Shown here: positions 16,534-25,746 of the stretch, piece after piece | Numbering within the stretch: the stretch's first letter is position 1 | How the letters are laid out: every line of letters begins with the position of its first letter | Assembly: GCA_965238125.1 (NCBI GenBank) | Contig: OZ250179.1 | Coordinates: 2,542,001-2,606,000, forward strand | DNA: 64,000 bases | Reading direction: 5' to 3' | Source of the DNA: UBA6623 sp965238125 | GTDB taxonomy: Bacteria; Acidobacteriota; Terriglobia; Bryobacterales; UBA6623 | Translations under genes and position numbers: made by a program | The notes under the pieces: generated by a model | What the model saw: only the letters and a program-made list of their open reading frames with translations | Told to the model about the DNA's origin: nothing | Databases searched by the model: none

Positions 16534-18339
16534 ATGTTGTTGCTTCGACGTAGTTGCCTCTCGTCTCTTTTCGCGGTTGCGGTCGCGGTACCGCTTTTGG
16601 TTTCTCCGATTGTCGATGAGGCCGCCGCGCAGGGGCAAGGCCCCGCGACGACCAATCGGCAGGCCGCGCCGAAGCGTGCTTTACCCAAGGGAATGACTCC
16701 GCCGAAAGTCGACTACCGCGATATCGCGGCGGAGGCGGGACTGACCGGCGTGAATATCTCGGGCAGCTCGACCGAGAAGGTCTACATCGTGGAGTCCACC
16801 GGGACCGGCGTCGCCATATTCGACTACGACAAGGACGGGCTGCAAGACATCCTCTTCGTCAACGCCGAATACCTCGAAGAGAAAGAGGCCGCGCCCGTCA
16901 AACACTATCTCTACCGCAACAAGGGCAATCTGAAATTCGAGGACGTTACCGAGGCCGCCGGCATCGACCACAGCGGCTGGGCGCAGGGCGTCTGCGTCGG
17001 CGACGCGGATGACGACGGTAACCCCGATGTGATGATCCCCCAGTGGGGACAGAACATTCTCTACCGCAACAAAGGCGACGGGACCTTCACCGACGTGACG
17101 AAGAAGAGCGGACTCGAGGCTCCGGGCAAGCGATGGAGCAGCGGGTGTGCCTTTCTCGATCATGACCGCGACGGGGATCTCGACCTCTTTGTCGCCAACT
17201 ATCTCCGCTTTGATCCGGACAAGACGCCGAAGCCGGGCCAGGGCGCCGAGTGCCGCTGGAAAGGCATCCCGGTACTGTGCGGACCGCGCGGGTTGCCGGG
17301 CGAATCGATGTCGTTGTATGAAAACGACGGCAGCGGAAATTTCACCGACATCACCGACGAAGCCGGCATCGAGACCGACAAGAACTACTACGGCTTCACG
17401 CCGTTAGTGACCGATCTGGACGGCGACGGCTGGGTCGATGTTTATGTAACGTGCGACTCGACGGCCAGTTTGCTTTTTCACAATCAGCAAGACGGCAGCT
17501 TCGAGGAGATCGGCGTAATCTCAGGGACAGCCTACAACGTCGACGGCCAAGAGCAAGCCGGCATGGGCGCCACGGCGGGCGACTTTGACGGCGACGGCGA
17601 CTTCGATATCTTCAAGACCAATTTTTCGAACGACACCCACACGCTCTACCTCAACGAAGGCGACACGCTTTTCAGCGATGAAACCGTCTCCACCGGGCTG
17701 GCGGTCAATACGCAACTCTTGGGGTGGGGAACGGCTTTTATCGATTTCGACCAGGACGGCTGGAAGGACCTATTCGTCGCCAACGGCCACGTCTATCCCG
17801 GCGTCGACAAACACGACATCGGAGAAACGTTTTTTCAGGAACGGCTGCTCTACTGGAACCGCGGTGACGGGCAGTTTCATGACATGGTTGGCGCGGCAGG
17901 ACCGGGAATCGCCACCCCACATTCCTCACGAGGCATCGCCATCGGGGATCTGGACAACGACGGCACGCTCGAGATCGTCACCGTCAACATGCATCAGGCG
18001 CCGTCGCTGCTGAAGAACTACGCCCCGGCGGGCCATGCGATTTTGATCGAGGCGCTGATGGAATCGGGACGCGCGGCGCTGGGCGCCAAGATCGACGTGA
18101 CCGCGGGCGATCGAACCCAGAGCGACGAAGTGCGCAGCGGGGGCTATCACATTTCGCACAGCGATTTCCGAGTGCACTTCGGGCTCGGGGACGCAGAGAA
18201 GGTGGATGTCACGATCCGCTGGCCCGACGGCGGGGAGAGTTCTTTTAGCGGGGTGGCGGCCAATACGTGGGTCGTGATTACCGAGGGCGACGCAAAACCC
18301 TCGGTCAAGCAGAAACTCGCCAAGCCGGCGACGGACTAG
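16534..18339 (+). CDS. Secreted FG-GAP/VCBS repeat protein with ASPIC/UnbV domain (CRTAC1-like)
   Basis: 601 residues. Signal peptide at residues 1-33 (basic RRSC, hydrophobic core, A-A-A-Q). Then six to seven FG-GAP/VCBS repeats forming a beta-propeller, each with a calcium-loop type motif: DYDKDGLQD, DADDDGNPD, DHDRDGDLD, DLDGDGWVD, DFDGDGDFD, DFDQDGWKD, DLDNDGTLE. The C-terminal ASPIC/UnbV domain has GAKIDVTAGD, GGYHISHSDFRVHFGLGD and IRWPDGGE. Exported, probably surface or periplasmic; the family is abundant in Acidobacteriota and has no firm enzymatic role. Monocistronic. Confidence 0.92.
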   Translation: MLLLRRSCLSSLFAVAVAVPLLVSPIVDEAAAQGQGPATTNRQAAPKRALPKGMTPPKVDYRDIAAEAGLTGVNISGSSTEKVYIVESTGTGVAIFDYDKDGLQDILFVNAEYLEEKEAAPVKHYLYRNKGNLKFEDVTEAAGIDHSGWAQGVCVGDADDDGNPDVMIPQWGQNILYRNKGDGTFTDVTKKSGLEAPGKRWSSGCAFLDHDRDGDLDLFVANYLRFDPDKTPKPGQGAECRWKGIPVLCGPRGLPGESMSLYENDGSGNFTDITDEAGIETDKNYYGFTPLVTDLDGDGWVDVYVTCDSTASLLFHNQQDGSFEEIGVISGTAYNVDGQEQAGMGATAGDFDGDGDFDIFKTNFSNDTHTLYLNEGDTLFSDETVSTGLAVNTQLLGWGTAFIDFDQDGWKDLFVANGHVYPGVDKHDIGETFFQERLLYWNRGDGQFHDMVGAAGPGIATPHSSRGIAIGDLDNDGTLEIVTVNMHQAPSLLKNYAPAGHAILIEALMESGRAALGAKIDVTAGDRTQSDEVRSGGYHISHSDFRVHFGLGDAEKVDVTIRWPDGGESSFSGVAANTWVVITEGDAKPSVKQKLAKPATD

Positions 18340-18395
18340 CCAAGGGGGACCCTCTGCCCCCCCCGCATCCCATAACGTAAATGGGTGCTGCCCGT

Positions 18396-18525
18396 GTTCC
18401 TGCCGCCCTTTCGGGGCTCGACCTGAATTGTTTCGTACCCAGGGTTCCGCCTTCGGCTTCACCCTGGGCTATATTCCGGCCGCCGCTTCGCGGCTCAAGG
18501 CGCGCCGCGATTTCACGGCCCATAG
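18396..18525. repeat. Dispersed hairpin repeat, family C (copy 2)
   Basis: Modules in order: GCCCTTTCGGGGC, the long hairpin ACCCAGGGTTCCGCC...CACCCTGGGC, TATATTCCGGCCGCCGCTTCGCGGC, then GCGATTTCACGGCCC. The gap 18340-18650 contains this and repeat D copy 2, and no gene. Confidence 0.8.
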
Positions 18526-18606
18526 AGTAATCTTCAGTACACTTCGCTGGTCATTTTCGGAAGAGACATTGCGAGCCAGGTGAAGTTTCAGCGGAGACTT
18601 GTGAAT

Positions 18607-18633
18607 GGGCAGGCTTGGAGACCTGCCCCACCG
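18607..18633. repeat. Hairpin repeat D (copy 2)
   Basis: GGGCAGGCTTGGAGACCTGCCC followed by CACC, one base different from copy 1 in the loop-side of the stem (C-to-T, still G-U pairable in RNA). Confidence 0.75.
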
Positions 18634-18650
18634 TGGCGGCTATTGGCGAT

Positions 18651-19616
18651 TCAGACGGTCAGGGTGCGCAGATATTCGTAGCTTTGCCGCAGACTCTCGA
18701 TCGGGTCGCCGGGGGTGAAATCCTGTTCGACGAAATAATGCTTGACGCCGGTATCGGGCGCCTGCCGTAGGATCGCCGCGAAATCGACCGTGCCGTTTCC
18801 GGCTTCGGTGAAATCCTCGGGGGCGATGTCTTCGTTGTAGCGGGTGTCCGCGCCCTTGGCGAGGTCCTTGAGATGAAGCATGGGGACGCGGCCTTTGAGT
18901 CGCTTGAGGATCTCGACCGGATCAGTACCGGAGATGCTGACCCAGAAAACATCGACTTCGAATGATGCCACCTCGGGGTCGAAGCGTTCGATCAGCACTT
19001 CGTAGGGGCTTTGACCCGCACTCGCGTCAAACTCGAAAGCGTGGTTGTGATAACAGAGGCGCAGGCCGTGCTTGGCCGCAATTTCACCAGCCTGATTGAA
19101 TTGGTCGGCGAACTTGCGATAGACATCAAGACCGCCGCGCTCCTCGACGGAGATGTTTCCATGCATCATATACTCGGCGCCGGCTTCCTTGGCCTGCGCG
19201 GCGATTTCGTCGAGGCTTTCGTCGGGAGACGAACCGACCGGCCAATTGCCGGTGACCTGGGCTGACTCGATGGCCACGCTGATCGGGTGGAGCCCGACGC
19301 TCTTCAACAGCGGCAGCATTGTCTTGACCGAACCCCAGCCACCCTCGATCTCGACAAAACCGATTTCCGCCAGCCGTGTCAGGATGTCCTCGGCCTGATC
19401 GGGCAATTGGTTGCGGACGGTGTAGAGCTCCGCGCCGAGCGGCGCCGAAAAAGTAGACACGGCAGGCTCGGCCGTTTCCGCCGCGGGTTCGGGGCCGCCG
19501 CAGGCAGCAGCGGCGAGGCCGGCGCCGGCCGTCCATTGCAAGAAGTCGCGTCGAGACGCTCCGTGCCTCGCTGTGTTCGCCGTAGTCGCGTGATTTTCCG
19601 GGTACTGCTTTTTCAT
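18651..19616 (-). CDS. Exported sugar phosphate isomerase/epimerase (xylose isomerase-like TIM barrel)
   Basis: 321 residues. Tat signal SRRDFLQWTAGAG with a lipobox-like AAACGG near residue 40, so probably an exported lipoprotein. The TIM-barrel body starts GAELYTVRNQL and has metal-site segments typical of the AP-endonuclease-2 superfamily: FVEIEGGW, CYHNHAFEF, FEVDVFWVSISG, MLHLKDLAKG, and YFVEQDF near the end, supplying Glu/Asp/His ligands. Such Tat-exported isomerases are common in Acidobacteriota and Planctomycetes for uptake of modified sugars; substrate unknown. Confidence 0.9.
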   Translation of the reverse strand: MKKQYPENHATTANTARHGASRRDFLQWTAGAGLAAAACGGPEPAAETAEPAVSTFSAPLGAELYTVRNQLPDQAEDILTRLAEIGFVEIEGGWGSVKTMLPLLKSVGLHPISVAIESAQVTGNWPVGSSPDESLDEIAAQAKEAGAEYMMHGNISVEERGGLDVYRKFADQFNQAGEIAAKHGLRLCYHNHAFEFDASAGQSPYEVLIERFDPEVASFEVDVFWVSISGTDPVEILKRLKGRVPMLHLKDLAKGADTRYNEDIAPEDFTEAGNGTVDFAAILRQAPDTGVKHYFVEQDFTPGDPIESLRQSYEYLRTLTV

Positions 19617-19800
19617 CCTGCCTTCCTTCGAGCTTGCTCATTGTCAAGCAGACTCAATTCTACGCATGGCCGAGCCGGGACCTCAATGGGTGCACGATCT
19701 AAACCAACCCGCTCCAACATCGCCGCCCGCGGGTCGATATGAAGAAGGACGAGCGACTCATGGCGAAACTTTGTCGACCGCATGCCGAGGACGGCAAGGT

Positions 19801-20460
19801 ATGAAAACCGATTGGGCTACGCTGCTGGGCCTGGTGCTGGCGGTGGGCGGCATCAGCGCGGGGTTGGTTCTGGAAGGCGGCTCGGTCTTCGAAGTCCTGC
19901 AACCCACCGCCGCCTTGATCGTCTCTGGAGGCACGATGGGCGCTACGCTGGTGGCGCAGCCGATGGGAACGGTCTGGGGAGCGCTAGGACAAGTCCTTCA
20001 TCTGTTTGCCGAACCGCGCTACGACGTCCGCCCCGTGGTCGAGCAGATCGTCGAATTGGCGCAGAAGGCGCGCAGGCTGGGCATCGTTTCCTTGGATAAG
20101 GAAATCGAGGACATCGGCGACCCCTTCCTCAAGAAAGCGGTCACGCTCGCCGTTGACGGCACCGAGCCAAAGGACTTGCGCCAGATTCTGGAAAACGAAA
20201 TCGATCTGGATGTCGCGCGACGGGAGTCGGAGGCTCGAGTGCTCGAGATCGCCGGGGGCTTCGCTCCGACGATCGGCATTATCGGCGCCGTGTTGGGGCT
20301 GATTCAGGTGATGAAGCATCTGCAAGATATCAATGAGGTCGGGAAAGGGATCGCCGTGGCCTTTGTGGCGACCATCTATGGAGTCGGCGCGGCCAACTTG
20401 TTGCTGCTTCCTGGAGCCAAGAAGATCGCCGGCAGAGCACACCGCATGGAAACCTTTAAG
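19801..20460 (+). pseudogene. motA: Flagellar motor stator MotA, 5' part (split by transposition unit 2)
   Basis: ATG at 19801. 220 codons encode MotA up to the fourth membrane helix: MKTDWATLLG, LQPTAALIVSGGTMGA, the cytoplasmic loop, then the motor-family segment GGFAPTIGIIGAVLGLIQVMKHL and VAFVATIYGVGAANLLLLPGAKKIAGR. The frame is broken after METFK. Removal of 20461-25615 and one TTAAG restores ...METFKMLMLEGAVSL..., which aligns with the conserved MILEG segment of MotA, giving 261 residues, a normal length. As it stands the reading runs on into unrelated sequence to 20574. Confidence 0.92.
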
Positions 20461-20603
20461 CCGAGATCGTCGCTGTCGATCGGGACCGTTTCGCCGGCCG
20501 GTTGCCCGCAACCCACCAAAGCGAGTGAGATGTTCAAAAACACGGCGAATCCGAACGCCGGCATGCGTGCGTAGGCTAAGTACGGCACTCTTGTTGTCCT
20601 CAT
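20461..20603 (-). pseudogene. Lipoprotein gene, 5' fragment
   Basis: From ATG at 20603 (or 20564) the minus strand encodes a signal sequence with lipobox: FGFAVFLNISLALVGCGQ, followed by PAGETVPIDSDDLG, and then ends exactly at 20461, the outer border of the transposition unit. It is the beginning of a gene whose remainder is not in the window, as expected if the surrogate end used in transposition fell within it. Confidence 0.6.
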
Positions 20604-21038
20604 GTCTCCACTCCTCTCGTCTCTTGTCGCTGCACCCTTGCGTGATCAGCTCCCATCTTAGGGAATTGTACCGCCGCGGGATAACGGGTGGGGAGGCGAT
20701 CCGGACTACGCCGCTTTCAGGAGATTGGCGGGTGCGGAACGTATCGGTGGAGAACGCATTGTCAAGTCAATGAGCACGCGATAGTTTCAGTTGTCGGCAG
20801 CTCGAACACCTAAGCGAAGAGCGCGCGGCCGGCCGAGGAACCAGCACGCTAGAGCCTAAACCGTACGGGTCTCGCCGCGTTTGGCAAAACGATCGTCGAC
20901 GACAAGATCTCTCTTGGCGTTGGCCGCCAGCCTCCTCTCCCCAGTCCGGCCCGCAGCATTGTCAAGTTAACGCATCACAAGCTAGCGAGATCTCGCTTGA
21001 TGCCCGATGCGATGGCTTGGTCCCTCGGCTGCCGCTTA
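20604..21038. other. Gene-free stretch in cargo of unit 2
   Basis: About 435 bases between the lipoprotein start and the IS630. No ORF with supporting features, no repeat shared with the window. Probably the promoter side of the lipoprotein gene. Confidence 0.5.
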
Positions 21039-22131
21039 TTGAGTCTCGCAAAATAAAGTGACACCTTTTTGGGGTACGTACGTCTTTGTATGTATGGGAA
21101 ATACAAAAGGCGTACGGCGGGATTTCGAGGCCCTGGAGAAGCGCCGTTTCAAAGCGATCCGGTTGGTCGAGCAAGGCTGTAGTCAGTCCGAGACAGCGAG
21201 GCGATTGAAGGTCGCGCGGCAAAGCGTCAGCGAGTGGCTGCGACGATACCGGCGTGACGGCGAAGCCGGGTTGCGCCAGGCCGGCCGCGCCGGCCGTAAG
21301 CCGCTGTTGGACGCCGCGCAGCTCGAACGCCTCGAGGCGTTGCTGCTGGAAGGCCCCGAGGCGCACGGCTTCCCGACGCCGCTGTGGAGCTGTCCGCGGG
21401 TCGCTCGTCTGATCGGAGACGAGTTCGGCGTGCGCTATCACGAGGGCCATGTCTGGAAGATCCTGCGGGCGCTCGGTTGGAGCCCGCAACGGCCCGTCGG
21501 CAAAGCGCGGGAGCGCAACGAAGAGGCCATCCGCGGCTGGCAGCGCAAGACTTGGCCGGCCATTAAAAAAAAGCCCGCAAAGAAGAACGTACGATCGTCT
21601 TCATCGACGAAAGCGGATTGAGTCAGAAGCCGCATCGTTGCCGCACCTGGGCGCCGCGCGGCGAGACACCGGTGTTGGAGTTCAACTTCAACTGGGACAA
21701 GCTGTCGGTGTCGGCCGGGCTGACGTTGCGCAACTTTTACTTCCGGCTCTATCCCGGCGCGATCGGCGAGCTGGAGGTCATCGACTTCCTGAAGGCTTTG
21801 GTGCGCCACATCGACGGCCCACTGCTGATCGTCTGGGACCGGCTGCCGGCGCACCGCAGCCGCCTGGTGCGGGAGTTCATCCAGCTCTCCGAGGATCACA
21901 TCGCAACGGAGTACTTGCCGCCCTATGCGCCGGAGTTGAACCCGGTGGAATACATTTGGGCGTACTGGAAGCAGCACGAGTTGCCCAACGTCTGCCCGAA
22001 GGACTACTGGGAACTCGACGAGCGCGCCCGCAAAGCGCTGCGGCGAATGCGCCGCAAACCGCGCTTGATTACCGCTTTCTGGAAACAGTCTTCTCTTTGT
22101 CTCGATTGACAGTATATTATGCGAGACTCAG
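21039..22131 (+). mobile_element. IS630-family element a
   Basis: 1093 bp between TA dinucleotides (21037-21038, 22132-22133). Ends TTGAGTCTCGCA and, inverted, CTGAGTCTCGCA. A close relative lies at 54432-55525. It lies inside the captured cargo. Confidence 0.9.
21094..22109 (+). CDS. IS630-family transposase with programmed -1 frameshift (copy a)
   Basis: The first frame (from ATG 21094) encodes an HTH region (SQSETARRLKVARQSVSEWLRRY) and a linker; the second frame, one base back, carries the DDE catalytic domain: RTIVFIDESG (first Asp), LIVWDRLPAHRS (second Asp) and PELNPVEYIWAYWK (Glu). The frames meet at a run of eight A (21565-21572) reading AAA AAA AAG in the first frame, a classic slippery site. 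After a -1 slip the sequence reads ARKEERTIVFIDESG. Both copies in the window have the same run and arrangement, so it is programmed rather than damage. About 338 residues when fused. Confidence 0.9.
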
Positions 22132-22329
22132 TAAGTTCACAAGGCCGGTCGAAGGAATCCGATCCGCAGTTGTTCCGAAACCAAGACTGTCGGCGCGCCA
22201 AGAGACCGCAACGGGAACCCCGCTTTGGTTCGAGGGGGTGGTAAGATTTCCACAAGACGGAACCACGGCGCTGTCGGCGCTTTTCTCGCTGTTCCGGCCC
22301 GTTTTTCAGCCTCTTCCAAGGAGCCGGCC

Positions 22330-22650
22330 ATGAAAAAGAAGATGATTCGAAACCGGCGCGACGTTCTCGCCGGATCGAGCTGGGCGCTCTTCGGCGCCGG
22401 CTTCCTCTCGCGCGTCGACAAGGTCGCCGCGCAACAGAGCTCCCCTTCGCTGATCGATGAAGTGGGTCGCCAAGCCTCGGGCGAAAGCGAGAAGCTGCTG
22501 CTCCCGGTGGAGGCGGACGCCGAGGGGCCGCCCGAACCCGCCGCCTACGATCGCTTGCCGCTCGAGTGGAACAAACGGACCGTGGCGCGCTTCAAGGAAA
22601 GACTGGCCGAGAGAGGCGTAGAAGCTTTCCTGGTCCGCGACCCGCTCAAC
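22330..22650 (+). pseudogene. Tat-exported M24-type peptidase (Xaa-Pro aminopeptidase/creatinase-like), 5' fragment
   Basis: A strong AAGGAG (22318-22323) precedes ATG 22330. Residues 1-36 contain a twin-arginine signal (RNRRDVLAGSSWALFGAGF). The C-terminal part of the fragment reads ERLAERGVEAFLVRDPLN, matching the creatinase N-terminal domain of M24 peptidases (pattern LAERGLDALLVTDPLN). The gene is cut at codon 107 by the downstream end of IS1380 copy 3. The remainder is not in the window: the other side of the IS is motA. Confidence 0.75.
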
Positions 22651-23632
22651 CCAGGATTTCCATTTTGGCCCTGGCACGGTCACAGGATACACCCCCGCTG
22701 CGCCGAATACCACGTCTTTTCGCGCTGAACCCTGCACATCACCTCCGCCGGTAGGCGCCAGGGCTCGTCCGTCCGCTCACAGACGTTGATTGAGCGGACT
22801 GAACGGCGCTCCGGCCGACACTGCTCCCTGCGAAACCTTTTTGGAGCCAAAAACTGTTGATCCTCGCCCGGGCAACGCTACCCACCCGGCACAGGCAGCG
22901 CCCAGATCCTATGCAGCATGTCACCGAACAGCCGCCGGTTCAGATGCCCCTCCGCCAGCAGCAACCAGTAGTAGCGAGCATGCTTGACCAGCCGACCGCC
23001 GGTCTTCATCAACCTGTGTTGCAAACTCGTTAGCGACCAGCTTTTGATTCGCTGCGGCAGCCCTAGCCGCCGCCACAGGTTGCCCAGGTTGTAGGCCGGC
23101 ACGCTGAGTTGCAGCCGTACCTCGTTGGCTCGGAAGCGGTGACACGACAAGCGGGTCCAGTGCGTGGCCTGTTTGCCTTCTTTGATCCACTGCTCCGCCG
23201 TGCCGCGCTTGTTGTAGAACCGCACGACCGAGCGGCTCGGCAAGCTCATGCTCGTCACGACAAATCCGACGCGCGGGAATAGTTCGCCCTGGTGATGCTC
23301 GACCTTGGCGACAACTCGCCTTGCCTTCGACCAGCTCTCGGCCTGATAGCGAAAACTCTTGTAGCGCACTAGGGGCTTGGCGTTCGGCCTGCCCGGTGGC
23401 CGAAACAGGATGTCCTCGATCTCCAGCTCCAGGCTCTTGTTCGCCGGGATGCGAATCACGTAGTCCACGCCGCGCTCCTCCATCGCCTCGTAGATCTCGG
23501 GCTTGGCGAAGGCGGCGTCGGCGCGGAACGTCACCTGTTTGCCCTCCGCCTGTTGTCGTTCGATCTCCGGCAGTAGCAGCTCGTCCCAGTCCTCGGCGCT
23601 GTGCACGTTGCCGGGACGCAGCTTCGCGCCTA

Positions 23633-24863
23633 GTATAGCGTTTCATTAAAACATAACCATAAGACAATGTTTCCTGCTAGACTGGTCGCATGGCAGGAAA
23701 ATCGAAGCGTCCCCCACTGCTGCTCACGACCGAAGAGGTGCAACATCTGAAACGGCTGCGGCGTTCCCGCAAGGCTCCGGCTCGGGAGGTGCGGCGCGCC
23801 GAGATTCTGTGGCGCTATCATGGCGGCGAGACAATCGCCGAGATTATGCGGGCCGTGAAGATGACCCACAAGAGCGTTGCCAAATGGATCGAGCGAGCCC
23901 TCGCCATCGGAGTGCAAGCAGCGCTCAAGGATGCCTATCATCGTCCCTACGAGCCCCGCATCTCCGAGGAGGCCAAGGCCTGGGTGGTGCATTTGGCCTG
24001 TTGCAAACCCAAGGAACTGGGATACGCCGCCGAGTTGTGGACCCGCGGCGCGCTCGCTCTCCACGTGCGCCGGCATGCCGTGGAGGCGGGCTATCCGGCC
24101 CTGGGGCAAGCGGCCAAGGCGACCGTCCACCGGATTCTGGCGGGGCAGCCGCTGCATCCAGAGAAGGTGAAATACTACCTGGAGCGTCGCGACCCGGAGT
24201 TTGAGTCCAAGATGCGGCAGGTGCTGCTGGTCTACCGCGAGGTGGCCTTGCAAAATGAAAGCTCGGGCGAGGGCGGCCCCTCGCCGGGCGTGATCACGGT
24301 TTCGGTGGACGAAAAGCCCGGTGTGCAAGCGATCGCCAACACCGCCCCGGACCTGCCGCCGGTCCCTGGGCGGCATCCTTGTACGGCTCGGGATCACGAA
24401 TACCAACGTCTGGGAACCTGCTCGATTCTAGCGGCGCTGGACTTGCACGACGGCCGCGTAACGGCGCGGGTCGAGCGGCGGCACCGCAGCCGCGAATTCA
24501 TCTCACTGCTGAAGGATCTGGACCAATTCTATCCGGCCGAATGCACGATTCGATTGATCTTGGACAATCATTCCGCTCACATATCCAAGGAGACGAAGGA
24601 CTATTTAGCGACGCGGCCGAACCGCTTCAAATATGTGCACACGCCGACCCACGGGTCCTGGCTGAACATTGTGGAGACGCTGTTTGGGAAGATGCCCCGG
24701 ACGTTTTTGAAGCGCATCCGGGTGGAGTCCTGGGAGGAGCTTCGGGAACGAATCCTGCTGGGGATCGCGGAAATCAACGCCGCTCCGGTGGTCCACCGCT
24801 GGAGCAAGTTCGAGGCGCTCGAGGAAGCGCCTGAGTTGGGTATAATTTAATGAAACGCTATAC
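23633..24863 (+). mobile_element. IS630-type element b inserted in IS1380 copy 3
   Basis: 1231 bp with perfect inverted ends GTATAGCGTTTCATTAAA. It sits in CTAG with TA present on both sides (23631-23632, 24864-24865); other IS1380 copies read GCGCCTAGGCAG at this place, which confirms the empty site. Unrelated to elements a and c beyond family level. Confidence 0.95.
23690..24850 (+). CDS. IS630-family transposase (element b)
   Basis: 386 residues in one frame. N-terminal HTH: ETIAEIMRAVKMTHKSVAKWIERAL. Catalytic DDE core: ITVSVDEKPGVQ (Asp), LILDNHSAHISKE (Asp), THGSWLNIVETLFGKM (Glu), matching the longer IS630/ISAf-type group. Ends with KFEALEEAPELGII just before the inverted repeat. No frameshift. 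Confidence 0.95.
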   Translation: MAGKSKRPPLLLTTEEVQHLKRLRRSRKAPAREVRRAEILWRYHGGETIAEIMRAVKMTHKSVAKWIERALAIGVQAALKDAYHRPYEPRISEEAKAWVVHLACCKPKELGYAAELWTRGALALHVRRHAVEAGYPALGQAAKATVHRILAGQPLHPEKVKYYLERRDPEFESKMRQVLLVYREVALQNESSGEGGPSPGVITVSVDEKPGVQAIANTAPDLPPVPGRHPCTARDHEYQRLGTCSILAALDLHDGRVTARVERRHRSREFISLLKDLDQFYPAECTIRLILDNHSAHISKETKDYLATRPNRFKYVHTPTHGSWLNIVETLFGKMPRTFLKRIRVESWEELRERILLGIAEINAAPVVHRWSKFEALEEAPELGII

Positions 24864-25615
24864 TAGGCAGTCGCCGTGCTGGTTGAACAGCAACAGCGGG
24901 TGATAGCAGAGGGACTCAAAATGGCCGTTGTAGGCACTGCCTTCCTGTTGGCCGTGGACGGGGCTCTCCGTGGAGTCCATGTCGAGCACCACGCGGTCTG
25001 AACCGTCGGGAGCTTCGGCTTGCGCGACCAGCTCCCGGTTCACTGCCATCAGCCCCAGCAAGTTCTCTTCGCTCGCCAGCATCTCCGTCTCGAAGCCATG
25101 CAGCGTCGAGGTCAAGGCTGCTCCGCGATCCCAGTTCCTCTTCGAGCCGATCAAGCGAAAGGTCGGATCGGCGGATACTCGAACGGCGTCATTGAGGTCC
25201 TCGTAGCCAGCGAGTCGGCTGTAGACCGACTGCCGCAGCAGATCGGCCAGCGCGAACTTCTTGTTCAAGCCTTGTCGCGAGTCGCTGAGATGCTCGTCGA
25301 TCAGCTTCCCGAGTCCGAGTCGTTCATCCAGTTCGCGAACGAGATTGTCGCGAGTCGCTGAGATGCTCGTCGATCAGCTGGCCGAGTCCGAGTCGTTCAT
25401 CCAGTTCGCGAACGAGAATCAGACCGCCATCCGAGGTGACTCGCGGAAATCGACTTTGAGAAATCCATTGAACGTGAGCTGAAACGGCTTGTTTTCTTTT
25501 TCACCCATCGGGTGTTGACCTCCATGGCGTCCTTATCGGGCTCTAGCCCCTATCAATAAAGACGCTGAAGGTCGCTGGATGGTCTGAAGCTCATACATCA
25601 AATTGAAAATGCGGG

Positions 25616-25746
25616 TTAAGATGCTCATGCTCGAAGGCGCGGTCAGTCTTGCCGAAGGCCTCAACCCGCGTTTGATCCGGAGCCGCCTCGAAGTCTTCCT
25701 CGAACCCGCCGAGCGCGGCGCGACCGACGCGCAGGACTATGGCTAG
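25616..25746 (+). pseudogene. motA: MotA, 3' part
   Basis: Starts with the duplicated TTAAG, then ATG CTC ATG CTC GAA GGC: MLMLEGAVSLAEGLNPRLIR, the conserved C-terminal cytoplasmic segment of MotA (EG-x5-EG-x-NP-R), ending EPAERGATDAQDYG and TAG at 25744-25746. The stop codon lies in the CTAG target of MITE copy 2. Confidence 0.9.

Larger units (their letters stand above)
22878..25508 (-). pseudogene. IS1380 transposase, broken copy 3
   Basis: Start ATG at 25508, C-terminal end at 22878. A 7-base deletion near 25449 shifts the frame about 20 codons in and meets a stop; a 73-bp duplication follows; IS630b splits the gene after the codons for HGDCLG. Remaining sequence is nearly identical to copies 1, 4 and 5, so the damage is recent. 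Confidence 0.9.
20461..25615. mobile_element. ISEcp1-like transposition unit 2: IS1380 copy 3 plus 2.2 kb of captured DNA
   Basis: A 5155-bp block in motA, flanked by the duplication TTAAG (20456-20460, 25616-25620). The right end is the true IS1380 upstream end GCGGG (25615). The left end CCGAGATCGTCGC at 20461 is not an IS end but keeps CC...GAT..TC in common with it. The true downstream end lies inside at 22651. Cargo 20461-22650 holds a lipoprotein gene fragment, an IS630 element and a peptidase gene fragment. The IS copy in it is itself interrupted by another IS630 (23633-24863), which may have arrived later. Confidence 0.85.
22651..25615 (-). mobile_element. IS1380-family element, copy 3, interrupted by IS630b
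   Basis: Ends CCAGGATTTCC (22651) and GCGGG (25615). It carries IS630b at 23633-24863. Its 5' part also has a 73-bp direct duplication (first copy from 25272, second from 25345) and a 7-base deletion near 25449, so its transposase was already dead or died afterwards. Flanks at the IS ends do not match (TCAAC against TTAAG). Confidence 0.92.

Noticed and set aside
22646..25620. IS1380 copy 3 as a simple insertion
   Set aside because: Flanks at the IS ends are TCAAC and TTAAG and belong to two different genes; only the larger unit has a matched duplication.
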